Positions 12,020 through 23,104 of a stretch of 64,000 nt of DNA are shown one piece after another; within the stretch, counting starts at the first letter, position 1, and each line of letters opens with the position of its first letter. Source of the DNA: Paragonimus westermani (taxonomy: Eukaryota; Platyhelminthes; Trematoda; Plagiorchiida; Troglotrematidae); contig QNGE01003631.1 in NCBI GenBank assembly GCA_008508345.1, positions 1 to 64,000 on the forward strand, in the 5' to 3' direction. The translations under genes were made by a program, and so were the position numbers. A model generated the notes under the pieces. The model had not been told where the DNA came from. It did not search any database and worked only from the letters and a program-made list of their open reading frames with translations.

Positions 12020-14385
12020 ACTGTTGCACACTCAGGACCCGAAGCTACTCGCGTTTAACGAAACTATGCTGATCAAAATTCACCAGCCGGCGTTGTGATC
12101 AAAACTGGTTAAAGCAACCCACTGGGTCGCCATGGTGTTGATCGTACACTACCCGGTGTGAATGTATGCTTGTCCGTTCCTTGTTTAGTTATATTTGCCT
12201 GCCGTTTACAGCCTACGTGTTTTGTGCTTGTGACATATGGTAGTAAATGAAATGTTAACACACCACAATATACGTCTTCCTTCTCCTTTGGTGAAGTCAG
12301 TGAAGGGAACTCAGTGTTTTAAAGAATCTCATCGGCTGTTCTTGATCCACTGCACAGAGCTGTGGTTAATCAGTTTGTTGTGTTCACCAACTGTCCGTCA
12401 TGATAGCTTCGTCTAATGAGTTTTAAACGATTTTCTGAGCCTTCGGAGGGCCAAGGAGGAAGGAGTACATTTTTAACAGAAAATCCGAGCACACCACAGT
12501 TTCCGCTCAACTGAGCCAAATATGTAGAATCCAAGACACCAGGTGTGTACTTGTGTGCGCAATGGGTCACCTTCGCGCTGTACACAAGGTTTAAAACATC
12601 AAATGTTCCGGACATAGGACGCAGTAGTTGTCCCATTCACATTTGTGACATCACGTAGCACGCAGTCATCACAGTTTGTTTGTTGTTCCTACTGCATATG
12701 CGAGCAAACGTTCACCGAAGCAGCGCCAATCCATGTCCAAACAAAACCACGGTCACTATTATGCGGTCAGCCATTTGAGATGTTCCAAATAAATGCTGCT
12801 CTAAGCAGTCGAAGCTCGGATACGCGTGGTGCGTTAAGAACTGGATCAAAATAGTAAGCTCAAACTGAAGGACGACACCACGTGACACGGCTTCGACAGG
12901 CACTGGTGAATTGAGTCTACATACCAGCCTCAACAATATGGATCACAAGTAGTGTGGTAGATTTGTTAAGCTGGAAGAGATCCAGGTGATGTGACCATTT
13001 TCCGTTGACCATCGTTGAGATACTATCATGTCAGTGAATACCCAAATTATCCCTTATAGGAGTTTCATCATAATGAATTCGATATGAAACAGTTGGAAAG
13101 GCGGGTAAATAAGCCAAATGCAAAGTTTAAGAATTCTTGGAGCGGTTATTTTTATCATGCCGTCCCTGTCGTTGGTTCGTATCCACCGGAGACACACATT
13201 TTTCACAAGTGATCTAAATTTTTAACCAATCCAATTCCCAACACCACGTATGATCGCTCATCACGTACACACACATGTGCGGTTACGACCATCTAACTAG
13301 ACCGTTTTGTATTTTAAGTAGTTTTGTTCAGCATTACGGAATGAGCGTTTATGGTGGAATAGCTTAAGATAAAATCTGACGAAAGTGACTGCTAAACTAA
13401 CCTCTCGGACAAGTGCTTCCTCCTGGTCATTGCTTCCATTCAGAACCTCCTTCAGTACGAGCAGACAGCCATGTTGTCGATGTCGCACCTAGAATGCAGC
13501 GGGCACAGGAAAAACATGATAAGACAACTTTTCACAACTACTGTCTGATAAACGTTATCAGTAGGCTCAGCCAATTTCTTCTGATTATATTGAATGAAGA
13601 TGATAAGGACTGAGTAATCACTAGTCTAGGACGTCTGCATAGTTAGGGGTGAGTACGTAAATCTTTGTGGTCGCCTTTCACATTGCCCACAAACAGCATG
13701 TGCCACGTGTGGTTTCTGTATGTGGAGGCCTACTCGATGTTATGATGGAGGTTGTCCACTGATATGAGTGGATAGAGCCTGTATCCGGGGCTATTACTAC
13801 GCTGATGAGGCACGAGTTGTTCACTTGAGGTAGCTCGAAAAGCATGTCACGAACCCCGAGGGAGATGGATTAAGAATCCTCCGCTCCAACAGGTGAAAAA
13901 TGTGCAATTAAAAAACCGGTGATTAACCACCTTCAGAGCGGTGCAAGAATCGATCGTTAGTTATGCTCTCTGAAAAAAATACACCGGATAGTGTTTGGTG
14001 GACTACTAGCCCTCTTTAGTGAGATTCAGACTGTTGCATCAGGATTCTCTATGAGATGATTTCGTGACACCTATCCATAATCATTCCGATCCTAAAAATT
14101 ATACAGAGCTCAGTCCAATCATAAGGGTTCATAATTCACCATACCAACCGTCGACCTCCGAAGAATCAGGCTTTTGGATCTCTATTTTTTGACCTAGGGA
14201 AATGAGAACTCGCCCTATACAACCAAAAACTGCAGTACCTATTTTGGCCTTATAACCCTATTACTTTCGTCATGTCACGCATGTGCATGGGAAGCAAATG
14301 CGAGCTCAATGGAAGGAAAGAGGTTAATTCTGTTAAAAACAACAAAAAATGAATTTAGATTACTGATGAGTAGTCGGGGATTTGG
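12020..14385. other. no recognised gene
   Basis: Only short chance-like ORFs. A CTGATGAG near 13802 followed by CTCGAAAA resembles a hammerhead core, but stem II does not pair convincingly (see rejected items). Confidence 0.4.
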
Positions 14386-14391
14386 TTTATT

Positions 14392-14488
14392 TTCAAGTTG
14401 ACCATCACTCACATTTGATCGCAGCNCTGGCTGGAAGTCTATCTGAATGCGAAGGCTGCGATCAAATGTGAGTGGTGGTCAACTTGAA
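14392..14488. repeat. inverted repeat with 34-bp arms around an N base
   Basis: The left arm 14392-14425 and right arm 14455-14488 are reverse complements with one mismatch in 34, separated by a 29-base loop that begins with the only N in the window (14426). The arms begin TTCAAGTTGACC and end TCGCAGC. This may be a small fold-back element, or an assembly join at a palindrome. No transposase lies beside it. Confidence 0.85.
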
Positions 14489-14499
14489 AGAAAAATGAA

Positions 14500-15770
14500 T
14501 TGCCCATTCATTGTGGCCCATTATCAAAATAAAAATATGTCGGTTTTCCCTCGGTAAAAATGAGAATGTATCAACTGGACTGCAACTGCTTCGAGTAAGA
14601 AGAGAGTCAATAACTTCAGGTAACAATTCCCTTCGCAATCTTTCCAATTGTTTGTTTTATGGTGAGATGGGTAAAATCTCGTTTTTCTCAAATTAGTGAT
14701 GTGGCTGGATTGCAAATAGGCCATACCGTGTGTGTAGTCTATAGCCAATATGGAACATGTTATACCTATTTCTGTCTCAAGGATAATAACACCGGCCGCT
14801 ACGCGTTCGATTATAGGTTCCAGTTTCGGTTATTTTAAATGGATTTGGCTGATCCGACAAGTGCCCATCATCCGAAGCGATACATCAACATTTGATACTG
14901 CTGCTTAAGTGTTCCATAACGAAAAGAGCGAACCCTAATTTAAAGCTTAAAGGGGAATGAGATGGAAAATTTTTTTAACATTCTGTTTGGTTTTAAACAA
15001 TCAGCGTCAAAATGTCTACAGCTTATGACCAAGAAGCTAGGCTGTAAGTGTGAATAGGGCATCACCAGCAAGATACCTTTTAGTCGGCTTCCTACGACTC
15101 GCTAATTTACTCCACCGGCATCATCATCAAGCAACGACCATATTCTAGCCGCCGATTGGTTGCTATATCCCTTAATCTTTCTAGCCAAGCGCCAGTAAGT
15201 TATGAAGACTCAGTTGAGGAGACGTGTGCGGCTAGGACCCCCTTATATGTTATTCGACGTGTCGCACAGTGACACGCTCCATGCAGTGTGAAAGGTAAAA
15301 ACCTTGACTTCAGTTTATTAAACGGCATGACCTGAGTACAAACCATATGTGCAGGCGAAATTTATGAGAACAGATCAATTTAATTTGTTATTCCACTTCC
15401 AACAGTGAACCAAAGGAAGATTAAAAACTAAAAACTATTTTTCCCAATCATGAGCTGAATCTGCTTCAAGTGGTATCACCAATTGTTTCAAATTATGGCA
15501 GGAACAGAAAACTGTCCTGTGTGACAAGGAATTATAGCCGCTTTAGTAAATGACATCTAAAGTGCCACTTCAAATCATGCTTGTTCCACAACGGGGACTC
15601 TCTACTTCTGGGCACCGAGATAACACTCGTGATTAGCAAGCAACGTATTCAAAAGATGACGCATTTTGAAGTGCTCTCTAGACGCTATAGACCAATTCGC
15701 TAGCTGGTTGAACGTTCAGTATAGGTGTTAATTGAACCGTTTGTAAGTTGTGACGGATGTTTCGAATAGC
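14500..15770. other. no recognised gene
   Basis: AT-rich non-coding sequence; nothing identifiable. Confidence 0.4.
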
Positions 15771-15774
15771 AAAG

Positions 15775-15905
15775 TCAGTGAATTAATGAACAACCCAGTT
15801 CAGTCGCACTAGCAGAACGGTTGGAGGGTGATTCTTAGTAAAGTACCTATGAATTCTAGCAAGAGCGGAACCCGAGTCCAGCAATCTTCATTGAAACCGG
15901 CCGAT
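15775..15905 (+). repeat. hammerhead SINE, copy 2 (decayed)
   Basis: The diagnostic part is TTCTAGCAAGAGCGGAACC followed by CGAGTC (15854-15878). It corresponds to stem II, GAAAC and stem III of copy 1, but one arm of stem II has changed (TTCTA against AAGAGC), GAAAC is GGAAC, and the CTGANGA core is lost. The cleavage triplet is the canonical GTC (15876-15878), and the following CAGCAATCTTCATTG resembles the tail after the ribozyme in S-m-alpha. The tRNA-like head upstream is barely readable. Confidence 0.45.
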
Positions 15906-15909
15906 CATT

Positions 15910-18190
15910 ATCTGTTTGATTCCGAGACCTTTAGTAAAACGTGAATGCTGTCCAACCTATTGCTATCAAAACAATCCGGTGTTCATCAGTTATACTCGTT
16001 TGGAACACATATTATGACGATTTTAGCTAGGTTTACTATATATAAAAAAAGCAACATACCCTCAGGAACAGGGTAAACTTGGTCTGAAGCACACAATTTT
16101 CGAATCATAATACCTACTAACAGTTTACGCCGGTCGTGACCCTTTGGCTTACCCTTCTCATTCCTTCCGCTTAATCGTTGAAACAGTACATTAATGCATA
16201 CAAGGTTGTTCACGAAAATTCGAACGGTCACATTTGACATCCACCTTAGAAAACAGATTCAACCAATAGAAAAACGACAAGGTCCGTTTGCAATGAACAA
16301 CTGGGAAATCCGGAAGTGTGAACTAGGCAGACAGAGCGGTGGTGAGTGGGAAGACATAGTTGATCAGGTTCTCAGGCAGGAATCAAAAGCAGGCCCTTTG
16401 AATTTTCGTGAATCACTCTGTATAGTCGGAATGATCTGTTTTGTAAACAGCTGACTAAGCAAAATTGGAACGTCAACACTGCAACACATGTCCTCATGTT
16501 GTTGTAAAGAATGCTGGAGGGAACAGCATACTTTGAATATAATTGTATCACTTTCCTTACAAAGACATCACTAGGATCTACGATCCTAGCTGATTAATTC
16601 CCACTAGTTTACGAGAATAGTGGACTGTTTTTGAAACACCGTGTGCAGCTGACTCTAAAATCGAACAATATGCTTTCGTATCTTTTACATCTTTGTAATG
16701 TATCGATGAAATTGGTAATAAATCAAAGAGATGGGTATTTCATCATGTAACATTTTGTTACCTTCCATGCTCTGCCAAATGCCCCGGACCCAATCAGACC
16801 AAGGATTTCTAGTTGTGATTCTTCAATGTTTGCAGGTAACCCCTCGAACAGCCGAGCCGAGTAGTTCCGGGAAAGGGATGAATGCTGACGGGACTCGTTG
16901 GATGTCTCCGGGGTAGAGAGTAAATTCCGATCTTCCAGTCTTCTTGTTCGCAGTCTACGTTCACGACAAGAAGCGGCCTAAAACATGCGGGTGACAAAAT
17001 CCGTGCACTTAACTTACACTTTGTGAGGTTCGGCTAAACCAAACCGAAGTGGGTGGCTGTATTATTATGGGGTGGGGTAGATTCGCGCGTTGTTCCTGCC
17101 TCACTGGATCGATGATAAATCGAGAATGCGAGGCCATTTCAATGCGTTGTCCGGCAACTTGTTTTCATCAGATTTGATGAACCTGTTGTGATAAATGATA
17201 CAGCGAAAGACTATCAACTTCTGGCCACTATTTGACTAAACTCTCACCAGTGTGTGTATCTTTTGCATAGAAGTACGGTTCAGTGCTGAAAACTAGGGGT
17301 GGTTAGTAACGGCTAACGGTTGATCTTAGCCCCCTGGGCACACAATGTATATGGTTATCTGCTTTTTTGATGTGTTACTTGTTCATACCCCGTTAATGTT
17401 GATAGAAACTGTCCGTTTCGGATTACCAGTCTGCACTGGCTACTGCCATGTAGACATGATATGGTAATTAAAGTGCTTCATAATGTCTACCCCGAAGCTG
17501 ATAATCTATGGTCGGTTTTGTCCTTGCTTGTCCTCATCAAATAAAGATAGTCTGAATGGGTTGTTAAACCGGTAACCCTTCACGTTACCGGTCTAGTCTG
17601 TCCAACTGCAAGAGCCATGATCAACTGTAAGTGGTGTTCCGTGTGTATTCAAACAGGAGCAAGGAAACAAACAAATAAAACCAAAGGAAAGCCCAATTCA
17701 TCAGCATGTGAAGGGAATTTCATCGCTAAATCCCTCGATAATCAGTTTAACAAGATTAGGAAAATATCGTTCCACGAATTTTTAAAACACACTGTCTAAC
17801 TAGGAAAAAGCGGGAAAAATAATTACCAATCAAGGACTGTTAGTTGACTTTCCAGTCAAGCCTCGTATGTGAAATCGGTTTAAAGTAAGGGAAACAGCGT
17901 ATCGAGATTTCGACAATTACGTACTCAAGACCAAATCCAGCACATTATTTCTCACGACTACGCTGGGAATGTTCAAGTGTTATAAATAAGCCAAAGACCC
18001 TATTGCGCTGCGGGAACCTAATAAGTGCACTAAGTTTAGCGCAATACTGGTTGAGGTGAAAGATACCAGTCGGTTTCTTGATAAATACATGAACAACTGT
18101 GAATACCCAAGGTACTGTTGGAGTATTTGACGTAGAAATCGGATCACAATAGCTGCGACCTCATTGCAACGTCAAGCACTTGAAGCAGTT
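15910..18190. other. no recognised gene; possible PLE 5' leader at the end
   Basis: No gene recognised from 15.9 to about 17.9 kb. From about 17.9 kb a frame with few stops runs toward the PLE at 18.2 kb and may be its N-terminal leader (for example RNRITIAATSLQRQALEAV near 18.14-18.20 kb), but I cannot set the boundary. Confidence 0.35.
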
Positions 18191-18199
18191 TGCTTATTG

Positions 18200-20400
18200 A
18201 ATTAGAAATCAGTTCGACTAACGCCCGAGGAGCGGTCTAATTTTGAAGCTTACATTGCACGGATTATACCCAAATAGAGTAAAAAGAGGCTGAACATACT
18301 ACTCAAACAGATCAATCCAAGGAAGCCTCCTCCGGAGTTTCCAATTAATACAAAACGGTATGTCCCAAATTTTTCTTCTTTGAATCTGGACAAAGCATTA
18401 CTGGAAGTTCTATCGTTAGGCCCTGAGTTTTGCTGTACACAACGTAAAACTAGACAACTGGATTTAGAGATGCAGCTCGGGAAATTGTACGCAAAGTTGT
18501 ATGATCTCGACCCTACTTTGACATTAGATGCGGAGCACGTGAAAGCAAGGCTAGCGAATTGTTGTTACCAGTACTTACGCCGTAATTCGGCCTCAAAACA
18601 ATTCCTCTCGAAAGAACATCTCGTAGCGGTTGAGAACTTGAGAAGAAGTGAAAACATGTAAACTTCTAAGCTTTATAACGGTGTCGATATCGTGTTGCTT
18701 AACAAAGTAGACTATATTTTAAAAAATGTGCAACTTAATAGGATATCAGACCAAGTTTTAAAAAATGGATACTGAAAAGGATAAAACTCCTCAGGTCGAG
18801 AAAGCAATATCGAAATCCCTACGGTGTTTAAAACAGAGGGGGATTATTGGTTCGGCTACCTTTGAAAGAATCCACCCCACTGGAACCATGATCCCGCGGC
18901 TGATTAGACTCCACAAATTTAAAGTACAACTCAGACCAACTTTGGACATGTGGAACTCTCCATACCACTCACTAGCTAAGCGGTTGTCACACTTACCAGA
19001 TCCAGGCAGGTGGAAACTTTCAAAAAAACCTACGCGAGTCTCTTGATCTTGTGAATGCAAGTGAAGATACTAATTCAACTGGATAATCAACGTTTTCTTC
19101 CGACGTCGCATCTTTGCTCAGAAACGTCCCGCTGAAGAAAACCACAGATTACCTGTGTGATTAAATCGAGGGTAGTGACAGAGATATTGAGATACCATCG
19201 GTCGAACTCAAGCAATCACTTTATCCGCGCACTTACAACGTACAGTTTAAGTTCACTGAGGAAATTTGTTGACAAAAGGACGGTGTAATAATGGGATCGC
19301 CGTTGAGACCACTGTTTGCGAATATTTCCGTGGGGAAGCTAGAAAACGAACAGCTCAGTTCAACGGTAGGCCAATGCAATTTTTGTACGAGGTACTTTGA
19401 CGACATACTTTGCTCACTCGACAATAACGTAGGGCCGACTGACGTCTTGGCCAAAATACCAAAATGTGTAACCTCCGTTGGAGACCAAAATGAATAGCCA
19501 ATTAGGCTTTTTTGATGTACGTTTACTTCGTCGCGCTGATGGCGCAATTTAACACACGATAAACAGAAAGGATGCTTGGAATGATCAGAACATTTACCTC
19601 AGTAGTTTCGTGCCACTCGCCTTGAAAAGAAATATAATCAACTGTTTGACGGACAGAGCCTTAAGAATTTTCACGGATGACAACATTGCTGAAGAATTGG
19701 TATTCACACGCACAATATTCATACAAAATGGCTGCCCGGAAAAGCTCATAGACAGGGCCATGCAACAGCGAAACAAAAGAGACCAGCTGCACCTAGTAGA
19801 AAAGAAAACTGTACACATCGGATCACCATTCAAGGGCAATACGCCAGCCGAAACTACCATGCGTAGGTTCACAAGTGCACGTAATACAACATTTTACGCC
19901 GCCAAATTACGTGTCCACCTTACTTCCAGTCCGGTTTTGTGCCCACGCCTAGGAGATAGTGTATATCTCTGCAGCCTCGTTTTGTGTATACTCGTTTGCT
20001 TGTTCCTGTGAAGCCAGTTGTGTTGGCCTCACAACCAGACACGTATCTGAACGGGTTCAGGAACACCGTCCAGCTTGGTTCAGTAGTGGAATAACGAAAT
20101 CTGTCAACAGTGCCATATTATCAAATCTGTTGGATTCAAATCACTCTGCCAATGTGACTGACGCATTTCGCCTAATCTGCCGAGTTAAGGCCACCCACTC
20201 GAGTGCGGCGAGGCGTATGATTCTGTGTACAGCAGAAGCTATTGGAACTGACCTGTATAACCCACTCCTGTGGGTCCAGAAACGTTTTCTTCAGGCTTTG
20301 GATCTGCCTTGGTTATCCCCCCTCAATCTCTTAGCATTTCAAGACCCACTGTTCATGTGTGTACTTGATTACAGTGTGACAATGAACTGACTGGCCGTCA
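18200..20400 (+). mobile_element. Penelope-like element A, near-complete but broken
   Basis: Domains follow PLE order. N-terminal region: LLKQINPRKPPPEFP (about 18300), then LGPEFCC and LYAKLYDLDPTLT (18380-18661). RT start: IHPTGTMIPRLIRLHKF and LRPTLDMWNSPYHSLAK (18765-19046). Palm: NVPLKKTTDYLCD (about 19120), KDGVIMGSPLRPLFA (about 19280) and YFDDIL (YFDD at 19393-19404; PLEs usually have YVDD or YADD). Thumb: RALRIFTDDNIAEELVF and KKTVHIGSPFKG (19610-19950). Then, after a frameshift near 19960, a GIY-YIG endonuclease, YSFACSCEASCVGLTTRHV to VQEH, with the usual G-R-T-x-R changed to GLTTR. At least four frame changes and several stops make it a pseudogene. It belongs to a different lineage from PLE B. 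It ends just before a Ty3/gypsy fragment. Confidence 0.9.
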
Positions 20401-20639
20401 GTTGTCAACATGGGCTTTACTCTCCGACAGTTGTGTAGTACGGCATTATATCTTCTGCTACTCAATGAGATTACCACGCCGGTCCAGTTTTAGAGACGAG
20501 CCTAGGTTCCTGTATGTTTCCCGATTTGTGTTAGCAGTCTGTCTACCTTAAGGACAATCGAAGAGCCTTTTGATAAATCACTCCTCTAAAAGCTGATCAT
20601 GCATTGTTCCGCTAATTCCGGTGGCACGACAATGCAGCT

Positions 20640-23103
20640 TACAAGATTGGGGGTGGAAGGCGACCCAAATTTTCTGAAAGGTTGCCACACGAGTAATGAG
20701 ATGGTGCACCCGAAGCGCTGCAGAAAAAGAGAAGGGACGGCACTGTCACCACAGCGGCTTCATCTGCTTAGAAACCCCAACTGTGGTTGCTGTAAAAAGA
20801 GATAAGGGTACACGACGAATTTGTGGTCACTGACAATTAACTTTGGGTTCAAGGTTGAGAAGATACGCAGCGACCACGATGGGGTCAGAAGATTTTATGA
20901 ATGGTTTGCACAGCGGTAGACACTCCTCCAAAATTAACCTGGCAGACGCATACCTGCGGATCCCACTAGTTCCTGAGTCCAAGCCCTTGATAACCATCAA
21001 TACTCCCTGGGGTCTGTTCCAATAGAATTTTCTTGCCCTTTGGGTTCCATTTGTATACCAACATCTTCTAGGAGGCGAACGACTTAAAGATCACTGACTG
21101 TGATGGTGTACTGACATACCAAGGTGGTGCCATCCTGTTCGGAGTGGTCAAGCAGAAACAGAACCCTAAACTTACAAGACTTTCCGAGAGGCCTGATGCA
21201 AAGAATGTGTTACTTAAACCTTCAAAACGTCTATTCAGTACCCCGAGACTGGAAATTCAGGGTTTTACAGTAGATGTTAATGGCGAATGACCGGATTCAA
21301 GCTTTTACAAGCCGATGACTGACACGTATTCGCCAAAAGACCAAAGACACCTGAAATCCAGTAGGGGGTGCCTACGGTACCATTACGGATTTATCCTAAA
21401 TTTTGCAGCGAAGGCCCGGACATTATTCCTTGCACAGTCAGTCGGCTCATGAGGGTAAACAGAGAAATATGACAACGCAATGTGCGTTACTATACTATTC
21501 ATTACTGAACTTTCTGCGCTGAAACAATTCTCGTCCTCCAAGCGCACCACGTCGACAACGGATGCCTCTGAAGTTAGGATCGGAACTGCGCTGGAACAGG
21601 AGATGTGTCCGGCCATCTGTGTCTCCTGCCTTTTCAACGCCGCGGAACGAGAGTATCCACAGACACTGAAAGAAGCTCTATCCATCTTTTTGGTCGTTCG
21701 ACGGTTGTACACGTGCCAGTTTGGGTTAAATTTCAGGAATATCAAGCATTGCAATCTATGTTCGATCGGAATAAATCCACTGCACAGTCTACAGTCGCCA
21801 TGGTTCAGCAATGGAGCACCTCTCTGATCACTTGCAACTACGACATTCTACACTGGCTCAGCAAAGCGATCGCATATGCCAACGTTATATCACTACATTC
21901 TCGATTCACTTTGGCAGAACAATACAAATTCTGTAAACAAGTAGCATCTATTTCAAGACGAGAAATAAGCAGCTGTAAAAAGCAGCACTATTCTTCAGTA
22001 ATCTCCGCTCTCTCGAAACGCTGGCGATTCGAAATCGAAAAAAAATCCCCACTTTTTCCCGCATTGTAAGCAACTCTATCCAGCCTGATGGGATGTGGTA
22101 CCGCAAGGACCGATTGGCAATATCTCCCCCACTGCGCAAGACTGTTCTCGATGACCGGCACGAAAGCTATTTGGGTGGTGAGACGATGAAGCCACTGTCG
22201 GGACAGATGTACTGGCCGCCTTAGATGGATTCTGATCTGAGGGCAACGGCTGTGATCTGCGATGGGTGTCTCCACAAATTCAATTCTAAACCAAAGAATT
22301 GGACTACGTGGCCTGAGAGCTACATACGCCAACGGTGCGTACATACTGACTTCCAAAGTCCGTTTCTAAGCCGTCATTAAGTTTTGGTGTTGATAGGCTC
22401 AAAATTTCCAGAAGTATTTCAGATAAACATGCCGACCACATCGTTCTCAGTTCAGGCGTTGATGAAATTCTTTATTTACGAAGGTATTCCGTAAGTTTCC
22501 ACTACATGTAATAGGTCACAGTTCTGTGCGACGGAGATGAATTCCTGGCTCGATAACATTGGATGCCGACATCTCAGGACGGTGCACCACCATGAGCACT
22601 CAAAGGACGCTGCAGGGAACCTATTCCGAACAGTTAAAGAAGCACTTGCATCCGTGAGTCTGTAAACGCTGCCGAAGCTTCAGATGTCTTTAGACAATCT
22701 CCCGCTACAATACCGGAATTCGACACATTCTACTACCAAAGAAAGCCCGGTGAGGTTGTTCAGCTCGCGGTGCTTTAGAGTGTCCCATCGCTGTACTGTA
22801 TCAAAAGCAGCAGTCGTTAACTTGTTCGTGGGATCACCACCCGGCAGCTCGATCAGTCAATGGTCGACATCACATATCTAAACGATGCATTGTACATCAA
22901 CGCTATCTGAGCCAGACCCACTTCAGGACCGCATCGAACAGTAACACGACAGTGGGAACACCAGAAGAAGGTTGCCCAGCCGGATCGGCGCCGAATCAGT
23001 TGAGGAACCCCAAATGGAAATCCCCACCTCGGTCTGGAGATCTGTTCGACAGGCAAATCAAATTGACGAGTCTCTCCTCAGAAAAAGAAAGTTGTGGTAA
23101 CCT
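20640..23103 (+). mobile_element. Ty3/gypsy LTR retrotransposon B, pol remnant
   Basis: RT start: TPTVVAVKRDKGTRRICGH (about 20770-20830), then SKINLADAYLRIPLVPESK (about 20930). The catalytic box is YQGG (21117-21128), where both aspartates of YxDD have become glycine. Then KNVLLKPSKRLFSTPRLE and NFAAKA (to about 21415). RNase H: TTDASEVRIGTALEQE (about 21550), NAAEREYPQTLKEALSI (about 21640), and its end CNYDILHWLSKAI (about 21840). Integrase core: PEVFQINMPTTSFSVQALM (22410-22470), WLDNIGCRHLRT and DAAGNLFRTVKEALASV (to 22665), where the catalytic glutamate position is glycine. C-terminal: LQYRNSTHSTTKESP (about 22700), with a final stop near 23100. Gag and both LTRs are not identified. 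There are many stops and frameshifts. Confidence 0.88.
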
Positions 23104-23104
23104 A

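Noticed and set aside
13795..13850. CTGATGAG followed by CTCGAAAA, resembling a hammerhead core
   Set aside because: Only three pairs can form next to the core (GAG/CTC), in the wrong register, and no stem III or cleavage triplet follows.
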